A DNA stretch of 64,000 nt from Labilithrix sp. (GCA_019637175.1 JAHBWD010000018.1:1-64000), one strand, 5' to 3'; positions 34,647 to 44,437 are shown, counted from the first letter of the stretch. The notes: generated by a model not told the origin, from the sequence alone. A program made the numbers and translations.

Positions 34647-35576
34647 ATGGAAGCCCTCGGCACGATCCTCGCGTCGCTCCGCCTCGAGAGCGCGATGATC
34701 TCGCGCGCGCACCTCCGCGGCCGGTGGGGCGTCCACGCGACCGGCGGCGCCGGAATGATCGTCCACGGCATCGTCACGGGGCACGCGGTGCTCGCGCGCG
34801 ACGCCGCGCCCGACGAGCGCGTCGTGCTCGAGCCCGGAGACGTCGCGATCCTGACGCGGGGCGACGCGCACACCCTCGTGCACGAGCGCGGCGCCTCGAC
34901 GGTCCCCCTTCGATCGATCGCCACCGATCGCGCGCGCGGGATCCCCACGGTCGACTACGGCGCGAGCGGCGACGAAGAGACGCGGATCGTGTGCGGGAGC
35001 ATCACGCTCGATCACCCCGCCGCCGACGGCATCGTGAGCCTCCTGCCCGCCTGCCTCAGCGCGAAGGCCGGCGACGGCGCGCGCAAGCGCTGGATCGTGT
35101 CGACCCTCGCGCTGCTCGACGAAGAGCCTTGGCCGTCGGGCCGCGAACCCGGCGTACGAAGCCTCGTCGACTCCGTCTTCGTGCACGTCCTCGGCGCCGC
35201 CGCGGCTTCGGCTTCTTCGACGTCGAGCCTCATCGCGGCCGCGCGCGACGCGCAGATCGGTCAAGCCCTCGCGCTGGTCCACGGCGAGCCCGGCCACGCG
35301 TGGTCGGTCGCCGAGCTCGGGCGGCGCGTGGGCCTCTCACGCACGCGGTTCTTCGACCGGTTCAGCGAGCTCGTGGGCGAGCCGCCCGCGCGGTACATCG
35401 CGCGATGGCGCGTCCACGCGGCGGCCGACCTCATGACGCGCCGCGATCTCTCGACGGCGGAGATCGCCGAGCGCGTCGGCTACTCGAGCGAAGACGCGCT
35501 CGCGAAGGTGTTCCGCCGCTACGTGGGCATGAGCCCGACGCAGTGGCGGCGGATGCGAGAAGCGGGCACGGCCTGA
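34647..35576 (+). CDS. AraC-family regulator with cupin N-terminus
   Basis: A 309-residue regulator. An N-terminal cupin-like sensor (about residues 25-95, VVLEPGDVAILTRGDAHTLVH) is followed by a linker. The AraC double HTH comes last (about 205-305): VAELGRRVGLSRTRFFDRF, then STAEIAERVGYSSEDALAKVF and VGMSPTQWRR. Such proteins sense a small ligand and activate nearby genes; the divergent lipoprotein-VOC operon is the obvious target. The inducer is unknown. Confidence 0.88.
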   Translation: MEALGTILASLRLESAMISRAHLRGRWGVHATGGAGMIVHGIVTGHAVLARDAAPDERVVLEPGDVAILTRGDAHTLVHERGASTVPLRSIATDRARGIPTVDYGASGDEETRIVCGSITLDHPAADGIVSLLPACLSAKAGDGARKRWIVSTLALLDEEPWPSGREPGVRSLVDSVFVHVLGAAAASASSTSSLIAAARDAQIGQALALVHGEPGHAWSVAELGRRVGLSRTRFFDRFSELVGEPPARYIARWRVHAAADLMTRRDLSTAEIAERVGYSSEDALAKVFRRYVGMSPTQWRRMREAGTA

Positions 35577-35581
35577 TCGCG

Positions 35582-35995
35582 TCAGCGCGTGACGAGGCGG
35601 TGCGATCGATCGAGCGCGACGATGCCGCGCGCGCAGAGGCTGCAGATGATCGCGAGCAGCTCGCCCGAAGGAAGGCCGACGATGTCGAGCATCGTCTCGA
35701 GCGTCGCTTCGCCGTTGATCGACGCGACCACGAACGCCTCACGGTGGCTCACGAGCTGCGCGACGTCCGCGTGGGGCACGGCCACGTGGGGAACGTCGGT
35801 GGGCGAGATGTCGACGAGCAGAGCGGTCGTGCGCACGAGCGCGGGATCGACGTGATCCTCGAGCGCCCACGCGGAGAGCTCCTCGGCGTGAGGATGCGCC
35901 GACCAGCTCGCCGGGCCGGTCTGCACGCGCGCGTACTCGGACAGATCGTGAGGGAGCGTCGCCATCCGATCCCGGAACGCTTCGGTGTCGAGCAT
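35582..35995 (-). CDS. Small hypothetical protein with winged-helix-like C-terminus
   Basis: A 137-residue cytoplasmic protein. It has an N-terminal helix (EAFRDRMATLPHDLSEYARV) and a middle alpha/beta segment. The C-terminal piece (SHREAFVVASINGEATLETM, then GELLAIICSLCARGIVAL) resembles the tail of PatA/DUF4388-type gliding-motility or signalling proteins. That resemblance is pattern recognition only. It is 5 bp from the convergent AraC gene stop. Confidence 0.55.
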   Translation of the reverse strand: MLDTEAFRDRMATLPHDLSEYARVQTGPASWSAHPHAEELSAWALEDHVDPALVRTTALLVDISPTDVPHVAVPHADVAQLVSHREAFVVASINGEATLETMLDIVGLPSGELLAIICSLCARGIVALDRSHRLVTR

Positions 35996-36115
35996 TGCTC
36001 GTGGGTATACGGCTCGACGTGACGGGACCAACAAAGTGACGTCGATCGCTGCGTCGATGTAGGACGAGGCCCGCGGCCGCATCGCGGGCCGCGCGCGCGT
36101 GGCTATGTTCCGGAC

Positions 36116-36937
36116 ATGGCGCGCCGTATCTACCGCGGACCGCTCAAGGCGATCCTCCTCGATTGGGCCGGAACCACCATGGACTACGGGTGCTACGCGC
36201 CCGCCGTCGTCTTCGTCGAGGTGTTCAAGCGACAGGGCGTCCCCATCACGATGGATGAGGCGCGCGGGCCGATGGGCGCGCACAAGCGCGTTCACATCGC
36301 GGCGATCGCGAAGACGCCTTCGGTCGCCGCGCGATGGCGCGCCGCGCGCGGGCGCGACTGCTCCGAGGCCGACATCGACGTGATGTTCGCCGACTTCGTG
36401 CCGCTCCAGCTCGCCTGCCTCGCCGACTACGCCGATCTGATCCCCGGCTGCCTCGAGGCCGTCGCGGCGTTCCGCGCGCGCGGGCTGAAGATCGGATCGA
36501 CCACCGGCTACACGATCTCGATGATGGAGATCCTCCAGCGCGAGGCGAAGCGTCGCGGCTACGAGCCCGACGCGACGGTCTGCGCCGAGGAGGTGCCGTT
36601 CGGCCGGCCGGAGCCCTGGATGTGCCTCGAGAACGCGAAGCGGCTGCGCGTCTTCCCGATGGAGGCGATCGTGAAGATCGGCGACACGCTGCCCGACATC
36701 CTCGAGGGGCTCGACGCCGGGATGTGGACCGTCGGCCTCGCGAAGACGGGCAACGAGATGGGGCTCAACGCCTCCGAGATCGCGCGGCTCCCGCCGAGCG
36801 ATCTCCAGCGTCGCCTCGAGCGCGCTTACGCCCGGCTCTACGACACGGGCGCACACTACGTCGTCGACAGCATCGCCGATGTGCCGCCGCTGCTCGACGT
36901 GATCGAGGCGCGGCTCGCCTCCGGCGATCGACCCTGA
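36116..36937 (+). CDS. phnX: Phosphonoacetaldehyde hydrolase
   Basis: A 273-residue HAD-superfamily enzyme that cleaves the C-P bond of phosphonoacetaldehyde to acetaldehyde and phosphate. The family's two key residues are present at the right distance: nucleophile Asp16 in LLDWAGTTMDYG and Schiff-base Lys57 in GPMGAHKRVHI. Later HAD motifs (STTGYT, KIGDTLPDI) are intact. The usual partner, 2-aminoethylphosphonate transaminase PhnW, is not nearby, nor is any phosphonate transporter. It could act on internal phosphonates or lie apart from its partner. Confidence 0.93.
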   Translation: MARRIYRGPLKAILLDWAGTTMDYGCYAPAVVFVEVFKRQGVPITMDEARGPMGAHKRVHIAAIAKTPSVAARWRAARGRDCSEADIDVMFADFVPLQLACLADYADLIPGCLEAVAAFRARGLKIGSTTGYTISMMEILQREAKRRGYEPDATVCAEEVPFGRPEPWMCLENAKRLRVFPMEAIVKIGDTLPDILEGLDAGMWTVGLAKTGNEMGLNASEIARLPPSDLQRRLERAYARLYDTGAHYVVDSIADVPPLLDVIEARLASGDRP

Positions 36938-36940
36938 TCG

Positions 36941-37573
36941 CTACGCGGGCGGCTCTCCGAGCTGCACGAACTGCTCGGTCACCGGATCGTAGTCGTGGAC
37001 CGCGCCCGTCGCGATCTCGAAGACCCAGCCGTTCATCTTGAGGCTGCCCGCCTCGAGGCGCCGGCTGACGAAGTCGAACGAGCGAAGGTTCTCGAGCTGC
37101 ACGAGCACGTTCTCCTCGACCGCCGCGAGCCTGCGCGCCTCGCCCTCGAGGTGCCCGTAGCGTTCGGCGATGAGCCGCGGGATCTGCGCCGACTCCGCGA
37201 GCCATTGGGAGAGGAACGTGAGGTGCGTGACGCGCTCGGGTTGAAGGATGGCGTCGATCGCGCCGCACTGCGTGTGACCGCACACGATGATCCCCGCAAC
37301 CTCGAGCACCTCGACGGCGTACTGGATCGCCGCCGACACGCCGCCGACGAGCCCGCGCGTCACCGAGGGGACGATGTTGCCCACGTTGCGCACGGTGAAG
37401 AGCTCGCCAGGCCCGGCGCTGGTGATGAGATCCGGCACGACGCGGGAGTCGCAGCACGTGATGAAGAGCGTCTCGGGTCGCTGGCCCTTCTCGGAGAGCT
37501 CCTCGAAGAGCCTGCGATGGGTCGCGAAGTAGTTCGCTTGGAAGTGGTGGATCCCGGCTTGGAGCTTCTGCAC
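36941..37573 (-). CDS. Beta-class carbonic anhydrase
   Basis: A 210-residue beta-carbonic anhydrase that interconverts CO2 and bicarbonate. Zinc ligands and the catalytic dyad are visible: Cys40 and Asp42-Arg44 in TCCDSRV, and His100 and Cys103 in CGHTQCGA. Length is normal for the family. The C-terminal GSLKMNGWVFEIATGAV is typical. It is the first gene of a possible two-gene run ahead of the M48 peptidase gene and converges on phnX with a 3-bp gap. Confidence 0.93.
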   Translation of the reverse strand: MQKLQAGIHHFQANYFATHRRLFEELSEKGQRPETLFITCCDSRVVPDLITSAGPGELFTVRNVGNIVPSVTRGLVGGVSAAIQYAVEVLEVAGIIVCGHTQCGAIDAILQPERVTHLTFLSQWLAESAQIPRLIAERYGHLEGEARRLAAVEENVLVQLENLRSFDFVSRRLEAGSLKMNGWVFEIATGAVHDYDPVTEQFVQLGEPPA

Positions 37574-37613
37574 GCGGGCACTCTACACCACGATCTCCCG
37601 CACACCGTCTGAT

Positions 37614-39191
37614 TCAGGCGGACGCGTGCGCGAGCTTCGCGCTCAGGCGAAGGAGCTCGCCGCGGGCGACGTCGCTGTTCATGGCGTCGATCGCGATGAG
37701 GCCCGCGCGCACCGTCTCGTCGCCGAAGCGGAAGACGCGGCTCGGCTCGCCGAGCGAATCCTCGAGCACGGCGCCGCGCTCGAGGAGCGCGCCCTCGAAC
37801 AGCGAGAGCACCACGACGCCCGCGAGCTTCGGGACGATCTGGGCGCGCACGTGCGGCGGCGCGGCGTGGAGCTCGGGTTCGAGCCCGGCGACGACGTCGT
37901 AGGTCTTCCCCGCGTCGTAGGCGGCGATGACGGCCGCGAGCATCTCGGTCATCGTGCGCGCTCCGGGCATCGAAGCAAAGAGCCGCGCCGCCGTCTCCCT
38001 CGCGCGCTCGTGAACGCGCGCCGGGAGGACGCTGGCGTGTGCCTCGGCCCATGTCATGCGCGCGACCGGGGGCTGATCCGCACGCACGACGCTCGAGAGC
38101 GTGGCGTCGACGAGCCATCGATCGAGCTGGAACGCGCCGTCGAGGAGCGTGACCGCGCGGGCGTCGACGATCGGCGGTGAGCCCGCCGGCAGCGTCGACA
38201 GCGCGGCGACGCGATCGACGAGCGCGGGGTGCGTGTCGAAGGGGTCGGTGCGGTCCTCCTGCACCGCGCGCGAGAGCTCGGCGACCCTCCCGTATCGCGC
38301 CAGCGCCGCGTTGCAGCGCGCGAACCCGTCGAGCAGATCCGTGGGCATGACGCCGTCGTCGATCGCGGGCTTCACCTCGTTCGCGAGGTAGACCTCGTAG
38401 AGCGGCCCCATCACGTGCGCTTGCTCGAGCGCACGGATGGCCGCGTCGCGCCCGGCGAGCGCCGCGGAGAGCGCGTCGGCCGCGAGCTCCTGCCGGCGCG
38501 ACATCGGACGCGTGAGCCCGAGGTAGACGCGCGCGAAGACCTTCACGAGGCCCTCACCCACCACGCTCGCGATCCATCCTCCGACGTCGATCGCCCAGTG
38601 CGTCGTGCCCTCGCGCAGCGCGTTGCGCTCGGTCGACGCGAGCACCGAGCGAAACGCGCCTTCGGTGTACGCGAGCACGCCCGTCAGCTTCGTGTCGCCG
38701 CCGACGTAGTGCCCGAGCTCGTGCGCGAGGACGGCGCGCAGCTCCGAGACGCTGAAGACGGCGAGGTACGGCGCGCCGACGCACAGCACGCGTCGGCTCT
38801 TTCCCCCGAGGAAGCCGCCGCCGGTCTCGGTCACGAAGAGATCGGGCATCGCGCTCACGTACACGTCGTGAGGCGGCGCGATGCCTGCGCGCTGCGCGAG
38901 CTCTTCGATCATCGCGAAGAGCGACGGCGCGTCTCCGCGGCCGAGGCGTACGCCAGGCTCTTCGAAGCGCGGCGGGCGGACGCCGAGCAGGCCGGTGATG
39001 AGCCCGTACGCCGTGATCCAGCAGCCGGCGGCGATGAGGAGCAGCATGAACACGCGGACCGGGCGCATGTACATCACCGCGAGGACCGGGAGCGGCAGCA
39101 GCGCGAGGGCGAGCGTCGCCGTCGTCACGTAGAACGAGCCGAGGACGGCGAGGGCGACGGTCGCGCGCCGAGCGACGGAGGGCGGTGCCAT
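37614..39191 (-). CDS. M48-family membrane metalloprotease (HtpX-like)
   Basis: A 525-residue membrane-bound zinc protease. The start at 39191 places a short N-region before the first helix; a longer frame to 39278 is rejected. Two N-terminal helices (SFYVTTATLALALLPLPVLAV and a second with VFMLLLIAAGCW) precede the catalytic HELGHYVGG (His157, Glu158, His161). Family members degrade misfolded membrane proteins. A long C-terminal soluble part (about 300 residues) is more divergent. No ribosome-binding site is obvious. Confidence 0.85.
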   Translation of the reverse strand: MAPPSVARRATVALAVLGSFYVTTATLALALLPLPVLAVMYMRPVRVFMLLLIAAGCWITAYGLITGLLGVRPPRFEEPGVRLGRGDAPSLFAMIEELAQRAGIAPPHDVYVSAMPDLFVTETGGGFLGGKSRRVLCVGAPYLAVFSVSELRAVLAHELGHYVGGDTKLTGVLAYTEGAFRSVLASTERNALREGTTHWAIDVGGWIASVVGEGLVKVFARVYLGLTRPMSRRQELAADALSAALAGRDAAIRALEQAHVMGPLYEVYLANEVKPAIDDGVMPTDLLDGFARCNAALARYGRVAELSRAVQEDRTDPFDTHPALVDRVAALSTLPAGSPPIVDARAVTLLDGAFQLDRWLVDATLSSVVRADQPPVARMTWAEAHASVLPARVHERARETAARLFASMPGARTMTEMLAAVIAAYDAGKTYDVVAGLEPELHAAPPHVRAQIVPKLAGVVVLSLFEGALLERGAVLEDSLGEPSRVFRFGDETVRAGLIAIDAMNSDVARGELLRLSAKLAHASA

Positions 39192-39287
39192 GCGGTGAGG
39201 AGCCTGTGACACATCGCGCGTCGCACGCAAACGCGTCGGCGCCAGACCGATCACGAAAAGCGTCGCATTGACGAACACTTACTTCGA

Positions 39288-42200
39288 CTACCAGCGCCCT
39301 GGGAGCGTGCTCGTCAGCGCCACGTCGCGATCGACGTCCCACGCGCGCAGCGTCTCTTCGCTGCCCCTCACGAGCAGCGCGCCTTGGTCGCCGCCGAGGA
39401 CGCGCCCCTCCGCGAGCTCGAGGAGCGTCTTCAAGAGCGGCATGCCTGCGTCTTCGGCCGCGGGCCGCGCCGCGCGCAACGCGCGGAGCGTCGCCCCGCG
39501 ATCGGGCGAGAGCGAGCTCAGGCTCGCCTCGAGGGCCGTCGCGTGCGCCCGCGTCCAGGCCGAAGGCACGCGCGCCAACGCCGCCGTCACCCGACGCGCC
39601 TCGGCGACCTCGCGGCTCGACGGATCGCGGAGGCCAATCTGCACCGCCGCGCGCGCGAGCAGCGTCTGGGCCTCGAGCCTGTGCATCAGCGAAGCGAGCA
39701 CGCGCTCGCGATAGGGGCGCGCGTGCGAGAGGCGCCACGCGGTGCGCGCGTCGCCGCGAATGAGCGCGATCAAGACGTGCGCCATGTCGAGCCACCAGCC
39801 CTGCAGCTCGAGCCCGCGAGAGACCCAGCGCCGCCGCACCTCGTCGAGCTGGGCGTCGACCTCTTGGCCGGGGCCGTGCTTCAGCAGCGTGATCCACATG
39901 CGATGCATGGCGCACAAGACCCACCCCGCGAGGTGATCGCGCTCCTCGAGCTCGAGGCAGAGCGCGCCGACGTTTCGCCGAAGGTGATCGACGTCTCCGA
40001 GGACCCAGGCGCACGACGAGCGCAGGCTGCGCCCGGGCGTCTCCTCGGCGCCGCGGCCGAGCCCGTGCTCGACGTTGATGCGGACGAGCCGGTCGAAGGC
40101 GGCCGCGGCCTCGCGGATCTCGAGGCCGAAGTATCGAACGAGCGCTTCACCGAACGTGTAGAGCTGCGCGATCTCCGGCTCCGCGCGCGCTCCGGCGGCG
40201 AGCGCGAGGCGCGCGAGGCCGCGCGGCAGCGCGTCCGGTCCGCGGGGAACCACCATCGCCAAGGCGTCGACGACGGCGGCGGCGAGCCGGTGATAGGCGT
40301 CGGCGCCCGGGCGCGCCGCTTCGCGGACGAGGCGGCTCCCGAGCCCGAGCGCGCGCAGCGGCTGCACGCCGATCGAGGCGCGATACGCCGACCAGAGCGC
40401 GATGAGGCGCGCCTCCGACGCGGGCTCCGTTCGCCACCGATCGACGCGCCCGCCCACGGCGTCGCGCGCGACGCCGAAGAGGCGCCCCGGGGCGTTGCTC
40501 GGCGTGGAGATCCCGAGGCGCCGGAGCTGCTCGTCGAGGATCTTCTCGCCGCGCTCGAGGTGCCCCGACGTGAGGAGCTGCTCGGCCGCTCGCACGCGGA
40601 GGAGCAGCGCGCGATCCGCGGAGGCGAGGCGGCTCGCGCCGAGGAACGCCTCCGCCGCCTCGACCGAGCGCCCGAGCCGCGCGATGACCTCGGCGCGCTC
40701 GACGCGAAGATCGATCTCGAGATCGTCTCCGCGACGCTGACGTGCGCGGAGGAGGAGCAACGCGTCGTAGATCGCGCGCGCACGCGCGAACGCGCGCGCG
40801 CTGCTCGCGTGACGCGCGGCGCGGACGAGCTGTTCGATCGCGCCGGTCTCGTCGCCCGCTCGCTCGAGGTGGAACGCCGCGCGCTCGGCGCGCTCCGGGC
40901 GCAGCGCGACGAGCGCGCCCGCGAGATCGCGATGAAGCTCGCGCGCGCGCGCGGGCTCGATCGTCTCCGCGATCACCTCACGCAAGCGATCGTGATGAAC
41001 GCGAACGCTCTCGGCGTCGTGCGAGACGACGAGCCCTCGTTCGCGTAGCTCGTCGACCGCGCGCGCGTGGATCCCCGCGTGGCGAAGCACCGAGAGCTCG
41101 ACCGGGCGCTCGGCGGCCGCGAGCAGGCACGCGCACGCGCGCCCTTCCGGAGAGAGGGCCTCGAAGCGGCCGAGCACGATGTCGCGAAGCGAACGGCGGA
41201 GCGCCCGGCTCGGATCGGCGGCGCGATCGCGCGCCATCTCGACCACGAAGAGCGGATGACCGCCCGAGTCGGTCACGATCTCGTCGACGTCGACGGCCGC
41301 GTGCGGCTCTCCCAGCGTCGCGACGGCGAGCGCGCGCGCCTCGCTCACGTCGAGCGCGCGAAGATCCAGCGCGCGCGCCGAGCGATCCGCGAGGAGCGCC
41401 TCTCCGGCGTCGCTCCGCTCGACGAGCACGAGGCAGAGCGCGAGACCGGAGAGCATCTCCTCGAGCACCGCTGCGCTGTCGGCGTCACCCCACTGAGCGT
41501 CGTCGATCGCGAGGACCCAAGGCTCGCCGATGCGCTGGAGGAGCTCACGGAGCGCCGCGCCCACCTGACCGCGCGACCACTCCGCGCTCTTGGCGCCCGA
41601 GAACCCGGGGAGCGCCGCGAGCACCGGGAACGCGCGGACGAGCGCGCCCGCGTCTCGCGGCGCGAACGTCGCCGCGCGCGAGGCGGGCATCCGCGACACC
41701 ATGCGCGAGAGCGCGTCGACGAGACCGTCGAGCGCGACGAACGGAACGTGATCGTTCGGGTTGCATCGCCCCACGAGCACGTGCGCGTCTCCCGATCGCG
41801 CCTCCGCCGCGAAGCGCTGCACGAGGCTGCTCTTGCCGACGCCCGACGGTCCGCGGACGCGAACGACGACCGCCGCGCGCTTCTCGCGCGCTTCGTCGAG
41901 CGCGTCGAAGAGCGCGTGGAGCTCGCGCTGCCGGCCGACGAACGACGATCGCTTCGGCGCGCGCGGCGCGAGATCCACCGCGCGCTCCTCCGGGCGCGCG
42001 CGGAGCAGCCTCTCGCAGAGGCGCGCGAGATCGTCGGGCGCGTGCGGCGCGCGGACGGCCGGCGCCTCGCGCGCCTGCTTCTCGCGGAGGATCGCCTCGG
42101 CCGAGCCCGCGAAGGGCAGCTCGCCGGTGAGCGCCTCGTAGAGCATCACGCCGGCGGCGTACCAATCGCTCGCGGGCGTCGGCGCCATGCCCGCGAGGAT

Positions 42201-42767
42201 CTCGGGCGCCACGTACGCGGGCGTTCCGCCCATCGCGGTGCTCCCTCCGTCGTCGAGCGCGTGCATCAGCCCGAAGTCGAGGAGCACGACGCGCCCCTGC
42301 CGATCGACGAGCACGTTCGACGGCTTGAGATCGCGGTGCACGAGCCCGCGCGCGTGGAGCCGCGCGAGGGCGGCGAACAGCGACTCGAAGCCGGAGCGCA
42401 GCCGGTAGGGATCGCGCACCCACGCGTCGAACGGCACGCCCTCGACGCGCTCCATCGTGAAGTACCAGCGCTCGCCTTCGCCGTGCAGGTCGTAGAGGCG
42501 CACGAAGCTCGCGTCCGACAGCTCGGAGAGGACACGAAACTCGCGCTTGAAGCGGAGGAGCGCGTCGCTCGTCGATCGGCGCAGGATCTTGAGGGCGACG
42601 GTCTCGTCGCGCTCTCGATCGTACGCTTCGTAGACCGTGCCGAAGCTCCCTTCGCCCAGCGGCTCGCCGAGTCGATAGCGCCCGTCGTCGACCCAACGCG
42701 CGTCGAGCGGACGCGGCGGAGCGCGGCCGACGTTGCGTAGGAGCGAGTCGATGTCGTCGTCGCTCAC
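39288..42767 (-). CDS. Ser/Thr protein kinase fused to AAA-type ATPase (PknK-like)
   Basis: A 1,159-residue signalling protein. The kinase domain covers residues about 30-270: GEGSFGTVYEAY, ALKIL, HRDLKPSNV, DFGLMHAL and GTPAYVAPEIL. A P-loop ATPase follows (about 290-560) with VRGPSGVGKSSLVQRF and a Walker-B-type strand (LAIDDAQWGDADSA). The rest (about 600-1,159) is helical with TPR-like repeats. This is the STAND/MalT-like arrangement seen in myxobacterial PknK-type kinases, which often govern secondary metabolism. Its start overlaps the stop of the ECF sigma factor gene (ATGA). Confidence 0.9.
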   Translation of the reverse strand: MSDDDIDSLLRNVGRAPPRPLDARWVDDGRYRLGEPLGEGSFGTVYEAYDRERDETVALKILRRSTSDALLRFKREFRVLSELSDASFVRLYDLHGEGERWYFTMERVEGVPFDAWVRDPYRLRSGFESLFAALARLHARGLVHRDLKPSNVLVDRQGRVVLLDFGLMHALDDGGSTAMGGTPAYVAPEILAGMAPTPASDWYAAGVMLYEALTGELPFAGSAEAILREKQAREAPAVRAPHAPDDLARLCERLLRARPEERAVDLAPRAPKRSSFVGRQRELHALFDALDEAREKRAAVVVRVRGPSGVGKSSLVQRFAAEARSGDAHVLVGRCNPNDHVPFVALDGLVDALSRMVSRMPASRAATFAPRDAGALVRAFPVLAALPGFSGAKSAEWSRGQVGAALRELLQRIGEPWVLAIDDAQWGDADSAAVLEEMLSGLALCLVLVERSDAGEALLADRSARALDLRALDVSEARALAVATLGEPHAAVDVDEIVTDSGGHPLFVVEMARDRAADPSRALRRSLRDIVLGRFEALSPEGRACACLLAAAERPVELSVLRHAGIHARAVDELRERGLVVSHDAESVRVHHDRLREVIAETIEPARARELHRDLAGALVALRPERAERAAFHLERAGDETGAIEQLVRAARHASSARAFARARAIYDALLLLRARQRRGDDLEIDLRVERAEVIARLGRSVEAAEAFLGASRLASADRALLLRVRAAEQLLTSGHLERGEKILDEQLRRLGISTPSNAPGRLFGVARDAVGGRVDRWRTEPASEARLIALWSAYRASIGVQPLRALGLGSRLVREAARPGADAYHRLAAAVVDALAMVVPRGPDALPRGLARLALAAGARAEPEIAQLYTFGEALVRYFGLEIREAAAAFDRLVRINVEHGLGRGAEETPGRSLRSSCAWVLGDVDHLRRNVGALCLELEERDHLAGWVLCAMHRMWITLLKHGPGQEVDAQLDEVRRRWVSRGLELQGWWLDMAHVLIALIRGDARTAWRLSHARPYRERVLASLMHRLEAQTLLARAAVQIGLRDPSSREVAEARRVTAALARVPSAWTRAHATALEASLSSLSPDRGATLRALRAARPAAEDAGMPLLKTLLELAEGRVLGGDQGALLVRGSEETLRAWDVDRDVALTSTLPGRW

Positions 42768-43327
42768 GGCTCTTCGCCCATGAGGCCTTTGTCGCGCGCG
42801 CCCGCGCGGAGCTTCTCCTTGATCGCCTGAAAGCGCTTCCGCAAGCGCGGGGCCGGCTCATCGAGCACCGTCGCGATCTCGTCCCACGACAGATCGCGAT
42901 CGACGCGCAAGACGAGCAGCTCGCGCTCGCTCTCCGCGAGCGACGCGCGAAGCTCGGCGAACACGTCCTTCACCTCGGTGCGCAGCCAGGGCCGCGTTCG
43001 CGTTCGGACGCGATCGACGACCGACGAGGCTTCGTCGAGGGGGAGACGCCGCTCGCGCCGCTCGGCCGCGACCTTGCGGCGTCGGATGAGCGCGTGGCGC
43101 GAGAGCGCATAGAGCCAGGCGCGGATCGAGCACTCCCAGCGGAACGTCGAGAGACCGCGCCAGAGATCCTCGCTCGCCGTCGCGAACGCTTCTTCGGCCT
43201 CGGACGCGTCTCCCGTGGTGACGACGAGCCACCCGAGCACCTCGGGCCCGTGCGCCTCGATCGCGGCCGACGCGCAGCGGGACATGTCGCCGGCGTCCCA
43301 AAGCGCGCGAATTTCGTCAGCTTTCAT
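42764..43327 (-). CDS. ECF-type RNA polymerase sigma factor
   Basis: A 187-residue sigma-70 family protein. Region 2 lies near residues 22-85 (TTGDASEAEEAFATASEDLW, then WECSIRAWLYALSRHALIRRR). Region 4 runs 120-175 (LAESERELLVLRVDRDLSWDEIATVL). There is no anti-sigma gene beside it; instead its stop overlaps the start of the kinase-ATPase gene (ATGA), so phosphorylation by that kinase may control it. Region 2 is somewhat divergent. Confidence 0.88.
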   Translation of the reverse strand: MKADEIRALWDAGDMSRCASAAIEAHGPEVLGWLVVTTGDASEAEEAFATASEDLWRGLSTFRWECSIRAWLYALSRHALIRRRKVAAERRERRLPLDEASSVVDRVRTRTRPWLRTEVKDVFAELRASLAESERELLVLRVDRDLSWDEIATVLDEPAPRLRKRFQAIKEKLRAGARDKGLMGEEP

Positions 43328-43411
43328 GCAGGCTCAATCCTAGAGAGAAGAGCGCCGGAGAATGTGAGCGATTTTTTCCTCACGAATCGGCCGGGCGTTC
43401 TCCCTTCCTTC

Positions 43412-44437
43412 ATGAAGACCACGTTCATGAAGAGGGCCCTCGTGACGGGCGCCACGGGTCACATCGGTCGAACGCTCTGCCGCGCGCTCGGCGCGCAGGG
43501 GGTGGAGGTCGTGGCGCTGGTTCGTCCGGGCTATCAGGGCGCGCCGCTCGTCGACGTGACCGTCGCCACCGGCGACGTCCTCGACGGCGAGTCGCTGATC
43601 GCCGCCGCCCACCAATGTGACGTCGTCTTCCACTGCGCGGCCGTCTTCGAGATCCACACCCGCGAGCCCGACGTCCTCCACCGCACGTCGGTCGAAGGCA
43701 CGCGCGCGACCGTCCTCGCGGCGCGTCGCGCGGGCGCGAAGCGCGTGGTGCTCACGAGCAGCGTCGCTGCGACGGGGTTCGGCGACGGTCCGGAGGCGCT
43801 CCTCGACGAGAGCAACTGGGCGAACGACCTCTCCGTTCCTTACTACCGCGCGAAGCAGGAGGCGGAGCGCGTCGCGATGCAGATCGCCGCGGAGGAGGGC
43901 GTCGAGCTCGTCACCGTCTTGCCGACGCTCGTCCTCGGCCCCGACGATCATCGCGTCACGCCGTCGTCGCGCTTCCTCGTCGACATGCTCCGCGGCGCGG
44001 GGGTGACGATCGACGGCGGTCTCAACGTCATCGACGTGCGCGATCTCGCGAGCGCGATGATCGAAGCGGCCCGGAAGGGGCGAGCCGGCGCGCGCTACAT
44101 CCTCGGCGGCGAGAACATGCTCGTCCGTGACTTCGGCGCGCTCGTGACGCGCGTCACGGGTCGCCCCGTCAAGCACGTCGCGCTTCCTCGATGGGCGATG
44201 ACGGCCGCGGCCGCGGCGATGGAGCTCTCCGCCGCGATGACCGGCGGCACGCCGGCGCTCACGCGCGACGCCGTGCGCGACGTCTACGGCAAGTACGCCT
44301 GGTACGACGTGACGCGCGCGCGGACCGAGCTCGGCCTCACGACGCGCCCCACGCTCGACACGCTCCGCGACGCCGCCGCGTTCTTCCGCGCGACGAAAGC
44401 GTTGCCGTCGTCGACCGCCATCCTGGAGGCTGCGTGA
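43412..44437 (+). CDS. NAD(P)-dependent epimerase/dehydratase (extended SDR)
   Basis: A 341-residue SDR. The N-terminal Rossmann motif is TGATGHIG, the catalytic motif YYRAKQEAE (Tyr-x-x-x-Lys) and the Ser is in VVLTSSVAATG. The C-terminal half binds the second substrate. Closest pattern is the NAD-dependent epimerase / dihydroflavonol-4-reductase group; the substrate is unknown. A second start lies 15 bases downstream (43427). It is divergent from the sigma factor gene. Its stop overlaps the ATG of a tiny membrane-peptide ORF. Confidence 0.85.
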   Translation: MKTTFMKRALVTGATGHIGRTLCRALGAQGVEVVALVRPGYQGAPLVDVTVATGDVLDGESLIAAAHQCDVVFHCAAVFEIHTREPDVLHRTSVEGTRATVLAARRAGAKRVVLTSSVAATGFGDGPEALLDESNWANDLSVPYYRAKQEAERVAMQIAAEEGVELVTVLPTLVLGPDDHRVTPSSRFLVDMLRGAGVTIDGGLNVIDVRDLASAMIEAARKGRAGARYILGGENMLVRDFGALVTRVTGRPVKHVALPRWAMTAAAAAMELSAAMTGGTPALTRDAVRDVYGKYAWYDVTRARTELGLTTRPTLDTLRDAAAFFRATKALPSSTAILEAA

